This document shows positions 43,171 through 55,996 of a stretch of 64,000 nt of DNA, piece after piece. The translations under genes and the position numbers were made by a program. Source of the DNA: Orychophragmus violaceus (Eukaryota; Streptophyta; Magnoliopsida; Brassicales; Brassicaceae); assembly GCA_030180135.1 (NCBI GenBank), contig CM058240.1, positions 625,001-689,000 on the forward strand. Reading direction: 5' to 3'. Position 1 is the stretch's first letter; each line of letters opens with the position of its first letter. The notes beneath the pieces are model-generated. The model did not search any database. It was not told the DNA's origin and saw only the letters and a list, made by a program, of their open reading frames with translations.

Positions 43171-45145
43171 TTTACTTAACAGGTCAAGTTTGAACCAAGT
43201 GTCACGTGGGCTTCACGAGTATGGCCACATAACTGTACATGGCATGACACAAAAACATATAACATCTCATGCATTTACATATATACATATTGATCAAATT
43301 CACATACATAACAAAAATGATTTGTAACGATTTAGTTTTTTTATTCTCCATCTCTGACTTCGACCAATAGGACAAATCACTTGGATTGCACATTACAAAC
43401 ACCATACGCGTGGACCCGTTTGATGTCCTTCTTATATGCATGAGGGGCCATCTACGCATGGCATTGCTACTTACATGACACATACATAAACATAGTGAAA
43501 AAACGGAATTAAAACTTCATATATTATACTTTTCTCGTACTTGATGCATAGCTTATGGATCGGGAAATCATTTAACTTTGATTAATCTTGTGCTTAGTGT
43601 ATACATCCATTTAATACGTGCACGATTAGAAAGATTCATAGCACATTTGTTACTTAAGAAGCAAGAATCAAATCACACAAAGATTTGGTTCTTTGGCTTA
43701 GATGCACCGGCTTGAATTATAATATAAAGTGGATTGATTAATGCTCATGGAGTTTATCAATGTTCATCCTCTTCTTCCCATCTTTTCGAACTTTGTTTAC
43801 TCCCAAATTAATCTCTCTTTTTAATTTACTTTATTATTTGACTTTTTGTTAATTGTTCTTCCAAATATAATATGATGATGCTTGATTCTCAAATTCAAAA
43901 CCACCACTTGAGTACTTGCTTTGAGTCTTTAACTAGTCACAACTGGGCTCTTTTTCTCAAGTCACTAATGGGCTTTTATGGATCTTACGAAATACACATA
44001 GTTCATATTTTGATATTTTGATAATGTGCAATATGTTTTCCATTTACATAGGCTTTATTTGGCCTCACTAGGGTTTTTAGCGAAATAAAAAGTTGGATTC
44101 AAAGGTAATATGTGGGATGTTTTGATCTGGATTTTATTGATATATATAGATAATAAGAAAGATATTACGAAAATAATTAGTGAAAGAAATATTTTATTAT
44201 TTTATGTAAAGTAAATAAAATCCCCCGTATCTATCTTTTTTTCTCCACAAGCAGATAACAAGACATAGCCAAATCTCATCTACGTGATGGAAACATATAA
44301 TATAACCTTTTTTTAAAAGAAAGTATGATAAAATATAAATTATTAATAAAAGTCTAAAACACGTATAGAAACAATCAGATGGACGCGACATTACTCCCAT
44401 TTCCACGATAAAACATTTTCATTATTTTATGTAAATAAAAACAAAATTCCTAACTTTTAAACGGACAGAAAACAGAAACACAAAGTTGAAAAGGTGACTA
44501 TCATTATAAAAATCCAAAAAAAAATCAGGGTGAATAATATTTACGTGTTAGTGAGTGTCAGCATCAGCTGCATTATATAAATTTATAAGTTATTAAGTAC
44601 GTTGGTTCCTTTTTGACAATGGTCCAGTTTTAATGGTTAAACAAAGAAAATAAACTATAAAAAGTATATACAACAAGGTCGTCGCGAGGCGAATTGTCGT
44701 GAGGCTAATCAAGGTTTCATATGGTGTTGTTTTACTTATCGTCTAGAGGTTTGACAGAATGTACCATTAATCAATTGATTTAATTAATTAGTCATAAAGT
44801 GAATCGTATATTCATGCATTCATATATATCGTTTTGTTCTTTGAATTCTTCTCTACGATACTTATTCCTTTTCATTCTTTTCATATATTGCTTTATCTTT
44901 ACCCAATAATGATATAAATATTATATTATATTTAATGTTTATATTTATATTTAATGTTTATATTTATATATATGCATATTTGGAATGATGTTGAATCCAG
45001 TTTTCGGACCAACTATTATGAAAAGAGAATAACTGAAGTGTTAAGTTTAGTTTCTAATGGTTTGATTTCAGTGTGATGCTAAATTAGCTTCATACGTTTT
45101 GGCTAATTTTAATACTAATAATTAAGATTAAAATTAACTTTTTTA

Positions 45146-45430
45146 GAGCACCCACAATGGGGAGTTCTTAACATGGGTATCTAAAATTAAAACAATAAAA
45201 AATTAGAAAAGTAAGAGAGAGAGTGTTATGGGGTTTTCAATAAGAAACTTGGGTATCTTAAATAAGAACCTTTGGTATCTTAACTAGATACCCATTTCAC
45301 ATGTGTCAACATATAATTTGTTGTATAATTTTTAAAAATTAAATTTTAATTATATAATAAACTAAATTAAAAATATTAATTTAATATTGCTAAGAACCCC
45401 ATGTTAAGATACCAACCAATGCAGATGCTC
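45146..45430. mobile_element. Harbinger/Tourist-type MITE, copy 6
   Basis: A 285-bp element starting GAGCACCCACAATGGGG and ending AACCAATGCAGATGCTC, flanked by TTA at 45143-45145 and 45431-45433. Confidence 0.8.
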
Positions 45431-47703
45431 TTACGTCCAGTCTATTTTTATACTACTTTTTGTTCCTATATATACAAAAAAAACAATTGTTGGAATATAT
45501 AATCTAACCATATTTATTTTTGTGGTATATAATTCTGGTAGGCAGATGAGGAATGCTTTAATAAAACTAAAAAAAGTTATATGGCTAAGCTAGGTTTAGC
45601 ATACACGTACATGGACATGACACGTCTTGCCATCCACTGATGCAAGTGCTTACATACATAATCTTCATCACTATCTCTAGAATCCCCTAATTTTCCTCCC
45701 TAGATTACGATTATATGTATTTAATATTAATTAATATTATCATAATTTGGATTTAAGTTATGTATTAATTTGGTGCGGATAATTCCATAAGTTTTGTCGT
45801 TTTTCTGTTTGTAGAGAATGTTTGGAACATGTACAAAAATACTCTCTTTCAGAGACTAGTTTTTCAATTATTCTTTGAGACCAGACCTTTAAAAAAAAAC
45901 AGACTTTTATTCTATTGCCCTTAAGTGTGTGTATATACAAAAATGAAATAAACAAACAATTATTTATTTACGTATAGTAGTAATCAATCAAGCACAGCTG
46001 AATAAACTATAGATAATATTTATGGAGTTGACAATAGAAAAAATGTAGATAAAGTTATAACATTATATATGTATACATATACATATATTGACAATTCATG
46101 GTAATCTCATGCTTATGGAAGGACCAAACTAAATCTATGGAATAAATACAGCTTACAAATAGATTCTTTCTTCCGATATATAAATGGATCAAAAACAAGA
46201 TTTTATATGTGTTAGTATGCAAAAATAATGTATTTTAGTTTCATACAACACTTAAATCGAATTCAAAACGTGTTGATGTCACAAACCCGTCTTCTTACTA
46301 TTTGACCACAAGATTTCGAACAACAATATATTTTTCATTCCACATAAAAAGGGGTACGTACAATGAACATGATTTTGTCTATAGGTTTGAATTGGGCAAA
46401 GATATATGCCAAACTCAAACAGAGAAGAGAATTTTGAGTGACATCATCATCTGATTCTGTGATCATCAAAACCAAACTGACTAGAGAGAGTTTCGAAGCT
46501 GTACGTAGTCTTTTGTTGAATTGGTAAGACAACTCTTCTTCATCACTTTTCTCAAAAAAAAAAAACTATTCATTGTTAGATCAATAAGAAAAATAAATGA
46601 CAACTAACACATATAGTTGTGTGCATACACACACTTATGTGTATTCAAGTGTTTGTCGGAGTATCTCTGATCAGACGAAGCCATATAGACCCGACCATGC
46701 ATGTACGTGTCCATATTGCTGCATTCTTTTTAGTTAATTATGAATATTGATTATTCAACCGTGTATATATAAATTGCACATACGTATGCACGCATTTACA
46801 GACATATATAGCTGCTTAATAATATATTAAAATATTAAATACCTCAGTAATTATAATTAAGTGTTGAAAGTATTCCAAGTTATTCATGAGTTAGTTTTTT
46901 TACTGTAATATTTATTATTTCATTACGAGATCGAATACGTTTTTTGAATACAAATAAAAAGATTAAAGCCGACTATCATAATCCGATACAGAAACTAAAA
47001 GCGTACATATTAAAGGAAATACCCGATATTCGTGAGTTAGTTATATAAAACAATAAAAATTGGTTGGTTATATATGACCTGAATTGACTGTCATAAATTT
47101 TTTCACTGTTATAAATTGACAAATGTATCATACATAATTCAATGAATATAAATAGACTCCAGAGGAGTTGAATAAGAAACAGGGAAGAAAATCCTCCTTG
47201 GATTCTTCATGAGACTATATATATGCACCTAACAATTCCTGTTTAATGTATAAAAGAACTATGTCGTATATGAAAGATAATTAAAAGTGTTAACATTTAA
47301 AAATATGGTTATTTATAATGGGTAGTATTAATGATCGATTTTGGTGCGTTTAAAAGACAATCCTCTTTTAGGCTCTCAAATTTAGATTCATAGTTGTTTC
47401 TTTCTCTTTATGTGTCAGATTTATTGTAATCTGCAAAGATTTTTAAAATATATAAAGACCTAATTAATTAGGGAAAAAAGGAAGAAGCTAAAAGCTAGAA
47501 TCTCTTTCACTTTTATAAAAACATTAATCAAAAAGAAAAACTCAAAATAATATATATATTGTTCATGAATAAAGCTTAGTTGAAACTAAAATAAACAAAT
47601 GTATGCATGAATATTAATCTCAATCCATATGATTTTTTCCCCACCCCTAAAGACACAAATTTATACAAAAAAACCTTCATTATATATAAGTAAAAAAAAA
47701 ACG

Positions 47704-49090
47704 TTACACATGATTTGGCCCATTGAAATAACTTGCATCATCGGAATTAACTAGAGAGGTTATGCCCTCCCAACTTATTGTGCTTTGATCCGCCGATGTA
47801 CTCATCGTTCCTCCGGTTCCGGCTACTGATGAGTTTCCATAGAATTGTGTGTTCTCGTTGGTTTCAAGATTCCCTATGTTGTTGTTGTTTAAGAACACAT
47901 CATTGATTGCTTCTGTCTGAAAATTACTACTCCCAAACCATTGAAGAATCTCTTGTTGTTGGTGTTGTTGGTGATCACCACTTGTGTTTGGTAATGGAGA
48001 GTTCGTGCTGCTACTCATGATAGCAAGCTCTCCTTCTCCTCCTCCTGACTCCAGATAGTAATTAGGATCTAACAAAAGCTGAGAGAAGGAGATATCAAAA
48101 GGGTTTGTGATAGAATCTTCAGGGTTTGTTCTCTCCGGTTCTTCTTCAATTTTGACTATGTTCTTGAGTGTGATCAATGGCTTTTGTTCTAAGTTGCAAG
48201 AAGGTGTCGTTTGGTAGTAATTGTAGCTTGTTGGTTCCATCATCACAAGAGGTACTTGATTATGCTGAGGTAGTAATGGCCATGGTGATGATCCAAACAT
48301 GTTGTTCAGAAAAAGATCTGTACTAGCATTACTTTGGTATTGTCCTTGTTCTTGTTGTTGTCTTTTCATCATCACCATCTCTTGCTTCATCCGAGCTTCT
48401 TGGAACTCTTTTCTTTGTTTGTTAAGAAGCTTCTTCTTCAGCCTTGTGTTCCAATAGTTCTTGATATCGTTGTCTGTTCTTCCAGGCAATTGTGCAGCAA
48501 TTATAGACCACCTTTACAAAATTCATTGAACATATAAACATAATGGATCTCTAACTCAAGACAAGTGTGTTAATTAATGATATTGACCCATGTGATATAT
48601 ATAAGTAGAGTATAGTATTGACTGTCTCTAGTGAAAGAATTTTCCGGAGCCTTCCTTCCAGTAGATTAAACTTGGCTTAATCAAAATGGGTCGACCTTAA
48701 AAATAAGAGTATAGTACCTGCTACCAATAGTAACATAGAGGTTACAAATGATGTTGTCCTCTTCCTCAGAGAAGCCACCATGTTTGATGTTTGGTCTCAA
48801 ATAGTTGAGCCACCTTAGTCTGCAACTCTTCCCACATCTCCTTAGACCTATATACATGTACATATAAAATATATACAGGAAAGTTTTATTTGCTATAGAA
48901 TATACAAACCGTCTCAAACTATTTTAAAATTAGAAGTAAGTTTTAAGTATATACCAATCTTCTGAGGCAAAGAGATCCAGTTGCCTCCTGTGCCACTATT
49001 CTCGATGTAATCTTTGAGTTTTGCATCTTCTTCAGGAGACCAAGGCCCTTTCTTCACGTTAGCCTTATCACAACACGGTGCTCTTCCCAT
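47704..49090 (-). CDS. MYB68: R2R3-MYB transcription factor MYB68 type
   Basis: Three exons (49090-48955, 48847-48718, 48511-47704) encode 357 residues. The start ATG at 49090 gives MGRAPCCDKANVKKGPWSPE, the standard R2R3-MYB N-terminus. R2 (about 13-63) includes IGLRRCGKSCRLRWLNYLRP. R3 (about 66-116) includes HGGFSEEEDNIICNLYVTIG, then SIIAAQLPGRTDNDIKNYWN. Intron positions are the family standard. The tail is Gln/Asn-rich with no EAR motif seen. The subgroup contains MYB68, MYB84/RAX3, MYB36, MYB37/RAX1 and MYB38/RAX2. Neighbouring ACS5, CRWN4 and S28 genes point to MYB68, a root-expressed factor linked to suberin and lateral-root control. RAX3 is the alternative. Confidence 0.93.
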
Positions 49091-49205
49091 CTTCTTGATT
49101 CTTGATTCTTGTTCTTGTTCTTGCTGTATCTCTATCTCTCTCTCTCTCGTTCTAAATTATGTTGATGATGAAGATGAGGAGGATGATGATGGTGTGTGTG
49201 AGGTT

Positions 49206-49216
49206 TTTATATATAC
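49206..49216 (-). promoter_or_regulatory. TATA box of MYB68
   Basis: On the minus strand TATATATAAAA lies about 120 bp upstream of the MYB68 ATG, with a GA/CT-rich leader (49132-49146) between. Confidence 0.5.
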
Positions 49217-51117
49217 ACACAAGGAAATGTGTGTAACATGGAGAAAAGTATATGTGAATGAAGAAAAATAAAAAGGAGAGAGAGTATATAATAGCTGGAT
49301 GAGATAGTCCTTCATGTGACGAAGATGTCAAAAAAGCAGGGAATTAAAAAATGAATCAAAAAGTTACTTTATGAATTGGAAAATTTGATGATATAAATTT
49401 TGTGATAAAATATTAGTAGAATTTAGAACTGAATGCCAGAGAAGGGGGAGATTAATGTTTTTCTCCTTTGTCTTTGCTCCTACGTTAGCATCTAGAGATT
49501 CAATATCTTTACTAATTAAAAAAGAGAAATATATTTAGTTTTAAGGAAATTTTCTTAATTATAAACACCCCATAAATTATATGTCCAAAAACACCCCATA
49601 AATTATATGTCCAAAAACACCCCATAATTATAATGTTTGCTTAGCCGCCTGCCACCCTTTGACTCTTTGTCTCTTCCTTCATATATGCTTTTAGGCTGTG
49701 ATCATCTAACTTCAGAACATTTTATTAAATTCCATGGATGATCTATTTTTTTTTTAAATCAAATTAATGAAAGTGGATAAGTTTTCGGTTTAAAGAACAA
49801 TATGGAATATGTTTTGTAATATGATTGCATGAGTTTCATCTAATTATACAATCACTTTTTGATTTTTTGCCTAAGATAGTATTAGACTCGGAAATGAATC
49901 ATATATGTTGGAAATTACATAAGACTTCACGAAAGCTTGAAGCCACTTGCATGGTGGCTTACGAATAAGAAAGAAAGACCGATATGTGTACTTTTATTAC
50001 ATGCATGTGATAGACTTGGTCACCGAGAGTAAGAAATAAATTTAATTTTTTTTTTTTTTTCAAAATATCGAACCAATAAGTGGCTGAATTAGACTTGTAT
50101 GTAGTACGTACGTGTGCATATATTTTTAGTAATTGATTTTGTAGTATATTACTAATGAGTGTATACATATGTTGGCGAGATAGAGACAAATACTTCGAAT
50201 GTTTGGTGATGTAAATGTGTGAATCAATTAAGAAAATATATACAAATATACACAAACCCGTATATTGAGCAAAATATCTCACTGATCAATATATATACCA
50301 GTTAAATAATAACATGAGAAGACTGATATTTTTATGTAACATATAACTGAACTTTGCCAAAGGATATATAGACCATTATCAATGGCGGATTTATGAAAAA
50401 ATTTAGTCGGGAATATTTCAAAGAATTTTAATTAGTCGGAAACATTACCATAAATTTTGAATTAGTCATGAGATATTATTATTAATTACTTCTAAAAATA
50501 AATTAGCTAGGGGCTTGTGATCCGTTCGTCTTAAGCCTGTTTTGTTATATGAATATAAAATATATATATCTTTTAAGGTACAAAGATTTTTATAAGAAAA
50601 TATTTTAACATACAAAATTTGAAGACAAAATTAAGCATGAAAACCGATGAAATACTACATATCTAATTTAAAAAAAATTACTTATCCACATTTTGAATTA
50701 TCAAAATATTCAAGATAAATATCCACATACATTATGTCCAAGAAACATCACCATTCACCAATCATAGGATCACATTTGGTAGATGGTGAAGCACATGCTG
50801 TTTAATATATATTACCATTTTGAAAAGGATGGGAGTTAATGAAATGTACAAAAGGAGATGAAATGAAAGGTATAGAGTGAATTCCGTTATGTTTGGTGAC
50901 CAAAATTTTGCCAACCCTCGGAGAAAATTTACCTCTAACCAATTTTATGGATATTAATACTGGAACAGGTTTGATATTATGATCTATCAGTCTCCTACCA
51001 CATTTCTGTTGGGTATAATTAAAGGGATTATAAGATGAAAACGGTGACAATAATGAGGTGATGATATACTGATAGGTTTGTTTATTTCGTTTAAAAATGT
51101 AGCCACTTAATTAATAA
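49217..51117. other. Intergenic, no gene seen
   Basis: Upstream region of MYB68 and AT-rich spacer. It contains a 26-bp tandem repeat (49565-49630). No other supported feature. Confidence 0.4.
49563..49632. repeat. 26-bp tandem repeat, about 2.6 copies
   Basis: ACACCCCATAAATTATATGT recurs at 49565 and 49591, with a partial copy from 49617; spacing is 26 bp. It lies about 470 bp upstream of the MYB68 start. Confidence 0.85.
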
Positions 51118-51798
51118 CTAGATTTTGACCCGCACTTTCTAAGTGCGGGTTTAATTTTCTTTACAAATTTTACTTTTTATTCATTTTGCTAATAGTAGTT
51201 TAGATTTTTAATTATGTAATCTAATTTTGATTATAATTGTTTAACCAACATTATAAACAGTGAGTTAGCAATTTAGTTTTTTTTTTTAAAATGAATTATG
51301 TGTTATTTGGAAGAGATATATCGTAAGGATTAAGAGATTAAAATAACGATTTCGCATTATATATTTTAATATGTGTTGTATCGTAAGATCATAGTTTGGA
51401 AAAAATATATATATGTGAAAACAACTATTGTAAAAGTTATGTGGTATATGTTTAATTGTTATTTTATTTATCTAAAATATTATTTTATAAAATACATGTT
51501 GTAGTCGTATATATAATTTGCGAATTTGATGGAATTATCCGTTAAAAACTTCATTCAAACATAAAGCATAATTTGACGCTTCAAATATTTGAATAATATA
51601 AGTATGAAATCATTTTAATATTTTATTAATTTTAAAATATATCAGCTGAAATTATTTACTATATGCGAATTTTTTTATAGAAAATTTATAATCGAGATTG
51701 GCTAATTAATTTTTCAACCCGTTTAATTAATTAAATATTTTTCAGTTTGATGGAAAAACCTGCTAAAAAGTACAATCGTAAAAACATCAACTGTAATA

Positions 51799-51829
<31 letters not shown>

Positions 51830-52170
51830 TTGAAAGAAAATAAAAAGATATTAAAATATATTATAAATATATTTTGAATTAAATCATAAATTAGAGAATC
51901 TTAATTTATATATAATAGTTGATATATAAATTATTCATTATATTTATCAATTAATTTGTTTTGATTTTAATTAATTAGGAAAGTGGGACCCATTAGATTT
52001 TGGTTGTTTGGCTACATGTTTAATAATTGTCTTGTTTGGAAACATGGATTGTAAAGATAATGTTATATTCCCTAATTACCCTTAATGAAGGATACAAATC
52101 CTAATAATATCAAGGGCAAATTCCGGGAACAACATTTATGTACCATGGCAAACCTTCCTGTTTTAATAGA
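51118..52170 (-). mobile_element. Short non-autonomous Helitron, copy 1 (best preserved)
   Basis: Minus orientation, 1053 bp. The 5' end at 52170 reads TCTATTAAAACAGGAAGG with A outside; the 3' end at 51118 is CTAG with T outside. A perfect 10-bp hairpin (ACCCGCACTT, loop TCT, AAGTGCGGGT, 51128-51150) sits 6 bp inside CTAG, the diagnostic Helitron 3' structure. No coding capacity. The body is shared with the copies at 14590 and 19331. Confidence 0.85.
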
Positions 52171-54354
52171 TTAGATCATGCAGCACTACCTAATGACGCC
52201 TGTCTCATGGACCCAAAATCAAAATTTATTCAAAATTTTGATAGGTATGTTATAAGTTTAGCATTTATTATTTAATAGTAGTAATATACTAGTTACACTT
52301 ATTTTTCCACGGCAGCTGAGATTAAGGAACAAGAAAACCCACAACCTATTACTAAGTGGCGTCACAATCTTTGGACGTTGTTGTATAAACGTATATGGTT
52401 AAGATTATTTTTTCCCCTCTTAATCTTTCATGTATAAAATGAATATATATGTCAATTTGGGTGTATTGTTTATAATAATTTAGTATCTTGCAAAACAAGT
52501 GAAATACGATTGAATATACGTCATTAACATCGTGAATAGCCTCTTAATAATATGGAACTCATAAACAAATAAATAAGCATTGAGCTGTGACTTTAAATTG
52601 GTTCATTTTCAAGTTTAAATTAGCCAAAGGCTTCTAGAGGAAAACAACAAAATTTGACTTGACTTATGATGGTTAATAAAGGGTTAAAAGTCAAAGCACT
52701 TGGAAAAAAGTAAAGTCTTCAAATTATTGAGGTATTATTATTCACTGTTTATATGTTTTTGTGGAATAAAATATGTATCGTCATGGATAAAATATCTTTA
52801 TTTATGGAAAAGTTAAATAAAGTTTGAAAGGGTTAAGCCTTTTTTCAAAAAAAAAAAAAGTTTGAAAGGGTGATAAAAAACGAAAAAAGCAGTATTCAGA
52901 ATTCAACAACACTAGTAGGAAACATGAATTGGTCTTGCAGCGTAGGCCATCCCTTCTCTGCCAATTTCCCCATAAAAAAATAAAATCCTAAAATAATTAT
53001 ACTATTGAGATTTTATTATGTCATTGTGAATTTCCCATGCATACATGACATTCATAACCAATCAGTTATTGTATTTTCACCGGAGAACCAAGCAACCAAC
53101 CAAACTCTACTTAATTGAAAGAGTTTTGTTGACATTTTTTTTTTATCTTTTTAATCAATTAAACAAATTTTTACCGTGTTTTGTCCGATGAGAATTTTAT
53201 CCTGTGAAACTTTTTTTTATTGAAATTGTCTGGCTTATTTAGAAAAAAGAATATTCTATATCCATATTTCTTTTGCAAAAAAATCCGCTTGGCTGTTTAA
53301 ACATCATGCAATATGATTAAGATTGAAGACTTCAAAACGTTTAATATATATATTTATATATGTGTGTTTATTTACGCTAATTCATTATCTTCTTTTTGCT
53401 CAATAAAGCCTAGAGTTCTTTTTAGTGTCTTGATTTTTGAATAATAACAACAAAAAAATGTGTGGAAAATATTGTTTTTTTCAGTGGAAAATATTGTTAA
53501 CCATACAAGATTGACTGCAAATTGAATTATTTGTTAAACAAACAACTTTAGAAAAAAGTGAAAAGAGGAGAAAAATAATTGTCAAACAAAAGGTAAAGGT
53601 AAAGAAGAGGAAGGTCACTGCAATATATATATCTCAAGGCTTCTTTCTCTCTTCTATGATTTTATGATTTTATCTTTCTCATACTTTTTTGGATCCATTA
53701 ACTATTTGGAAGTATCATAAAGATTTTTTTTTAAAAGAGAGTGAGTTCTGCTTCTTTGATATGACTCTCGTGACAAGTATACACTCTAATGACTGACTAA
53801 TCTGAAAAAAAGTTTAATATACTCCATTAAACATGTTATTATATCGTAATCATGAGATAATCATGACATCCTTTTCCATAAAGTTCAATGTCTACACTCT
53901 TGTAGCTAGAAGCTTGGTAAATGATGTTAATAAGTTCTTCCGCAAGTATGTATATAGCATTTACAAATTATACTCTCAAATAAATTTCAGAGGAAAAAAA
54001 TCTCATGAAACACTATTGGATTATCTGGAGATTGATTTCAGAAATTAGTAGTTTGAAGGATTTGAACCAAGATAGGAGGGAAATCTGTCGGTCAAAGGAC
54101 AAAGATAGTTGGGTTTAGATTATATTTTATATAATACTTAATTAGTATAATAAATAAATGTCAACATGGCAAAGTAGAATTAAGCTGTCTCACATTAAGC
54201 GAAAACCCCACAAATCAGTGCCGATTTCTTCACCCATTTCACACGCAATTTGTTTCCATTCTTAAGCCATAGCTTTCTGATGTTAGCACTTAACCATTAA
54301 CCACATCATTCTTCATACATTTCACAGTACAACTCCAAAAAAATAGTGATAAGA

Positions 54355-54440
54355 AACCAAGTGTGTTTGGTGTAGTGATAAAGAGATGTGATCTAAATGT
54401 ACCACACTCAGGTTTTGATCTACCTGTCATACATGTTCCA
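54355..54440 (+). mobile_element. Possible tRNA-derived SINE head
   Basis: TTTGGTGTAGTGATAAAGAG resembles a polymerase III A box, and GGTTTTGATC at 54411-54420, about 35 bp later, resembles a B box (GGTTCGANTC). This arrangement is typical of plant tRNA-related SINEs. The sequence does not fold into a functional tRNA because the B box and arm pairings are degraded. The 3' end was not identified. Confidence 0.4.
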
Positions 54441-55249
54441 TTTGGTCATCCCAAAAATTTGCGGAAGAAACGGAGATTGTAGTTTTCAGACTTAGAAAAC
54501 TGATGAGAGATATCTTTTTGTGAACTATATATAGTCAAACAAGACTCTGAACTCAAATCATGCTTAAGTTTAAAAAGACGAAAAAAATATAATTTTATAA
54601 GTTCAAGAATCACTTAAAACCTTAGAAGCATGAAATTCTAATATTCTTCTGCACTTACACATAAATATCATATGCTATCTTATATATATATATATATATA
54701 TATTGATATGTTCGTCGTTTGGCTTTAACTCAATTAGTCCAGTTCATGTTATCCTCGCTCAAATCCATTTGCAGGCCTTGTCAAGATAGTGTATAGTTGT
54801 TTTGAGACAGCTCCAAAGTCATATATCCTCTCCGTAAGATTCCCTAACAGATATTGTCGGAAAATTTTGTTTCAATTAGCTTTTTCAAAATTAAATGGAA
54901 AAAAAAAGAAAACCAAAAAGGTTTTTTATTTTTGTTTTTAAACCTAATTTGGCTTTTGTAAGTAATGCCAAAGTTGGTGTAAGAGTTTGAAATTGTGGTG
55001 ATGATCTTCTTCTTCTACCCGTGTGACTGTCGTCAAGTGTCTTTTGAGTCGCTGACTGACTGCTCCAGCACAGCAGCAGCCTCTTCTTGTCCTAAATCAT
55101 TTATTTTTGTAGAACGAGATTATTGATCACGAGGTAACAGATTCACTTCACGTAATGTATTGAAAAATACAAAAAGGTCTGGGGCATTTTAGAAACTACG
55201 GAAAGCTCTAAAATCTTATTGGGTGAATAAAAGCGGAATGATAATTTTA

Positions 55250-55400
55250 GCAATAAGCGGAAGTGATTAGAGAATAATGCAAATAGATAAAAATAAACGG
55301 TTAGAAAAAACGATATAAAATATAAAAATAAAAATTAGTATCGATTTTACTAACGGTTTTTGTGATTGGTCATCAAAGGGCTTAAGGTGTTACCAATAGG
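55250..55400. mobile_element. MITE family B, copy 5 (inverted)
   Basis: AAACGGTTAGAAAAAACGAT, then TACTAACGGTTTTTGTGATTGG and AAGGTGTTACCAATAGG. The reverse complement of the second block matches the ACCAATCACAAAACG end of the other copies. Confidence 0.45.
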
Positions 55401-55996
55401 CCCTAGTTTTTTTGTAAATAGCAAAAGACCAGCGCCATTTTTATACCAAAAAGTCAAGACCAATCTTGTATATACCAAACGATCTGTGCCCTTTTCTGCA
55501 TATTCAATTTGACTTTAGGCCTATGAAATTCTGGGCTAGGATAGAAAGTAACCCTCTAAGCTGGGCCGAGACGGTCTCATCAGCAGAAGACCAAACAAAT
55601 AAAAACTCGAAACTGATTTCAACTTTCAGCGTCTTGAAACCGACAAATCATATTCTCATACACACAATGCAACACACGACAAACCAATGGCTCTCTTCAC
55701 CTACCACACTCTTGCTTGATATCGTCTCAAAAGAAAGAAGAACACTGACTCTCTGAGTTACCACATCGAGAGATAAACTATTAAAACCAATCAAATCCAT
55801 TTACATACTCAAATCTTATCTAATAACAAACCAAAAGAATCCATAGAGTTTCTGCATCAAATCAACAAGAAACAATAAACAATAACTCTTGTTAGTGAAT
55901 TTGAGGCATTCTCTCAACTGTGGGGGTTATTTTGGTGAAAACCGAGTCGTACCTTATATGCATATATCTTCTGTTGCCTGCTTCATCAAAGCTAAC

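Larger units (their letters stand above)
40904..47703. other. 6.8-kb gene-free stretch between ACS5 and MYB68
   Basis: No supported coding region. It holds a MITE family B copy (about 43012-43170), a Harbinger-type MITE (45146-45430) and AT-rich unclassified DNA. It may contain distal regulatory DNA of ACS5 or MYB68, or non-coding transcripts, which sequence alone does not show. Confidence 0.4.
52171..55996. other. 3.8-kb gene-free stretch between a Helitron and CRWN4
   Basis: No supported gene. Contains a possible tRNA-derived SINE (54355-54440), a (TA)n run near 54679-54702 and a MITE family B copy (about 55250-55400). In A. thaliana I would expect a branched-chain aminotransferase gene (BCAT5) between MYB68 and CRWN4; no trace of its sequence was recognised here. 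Confidence 0.4.

Noticed and set aside
54361..54433. Functional tRNA gene
   Set aside because: The A and B box likenesses are imperfect and the arms do not pair as a cloverleaf; a SINE remnant fits better.
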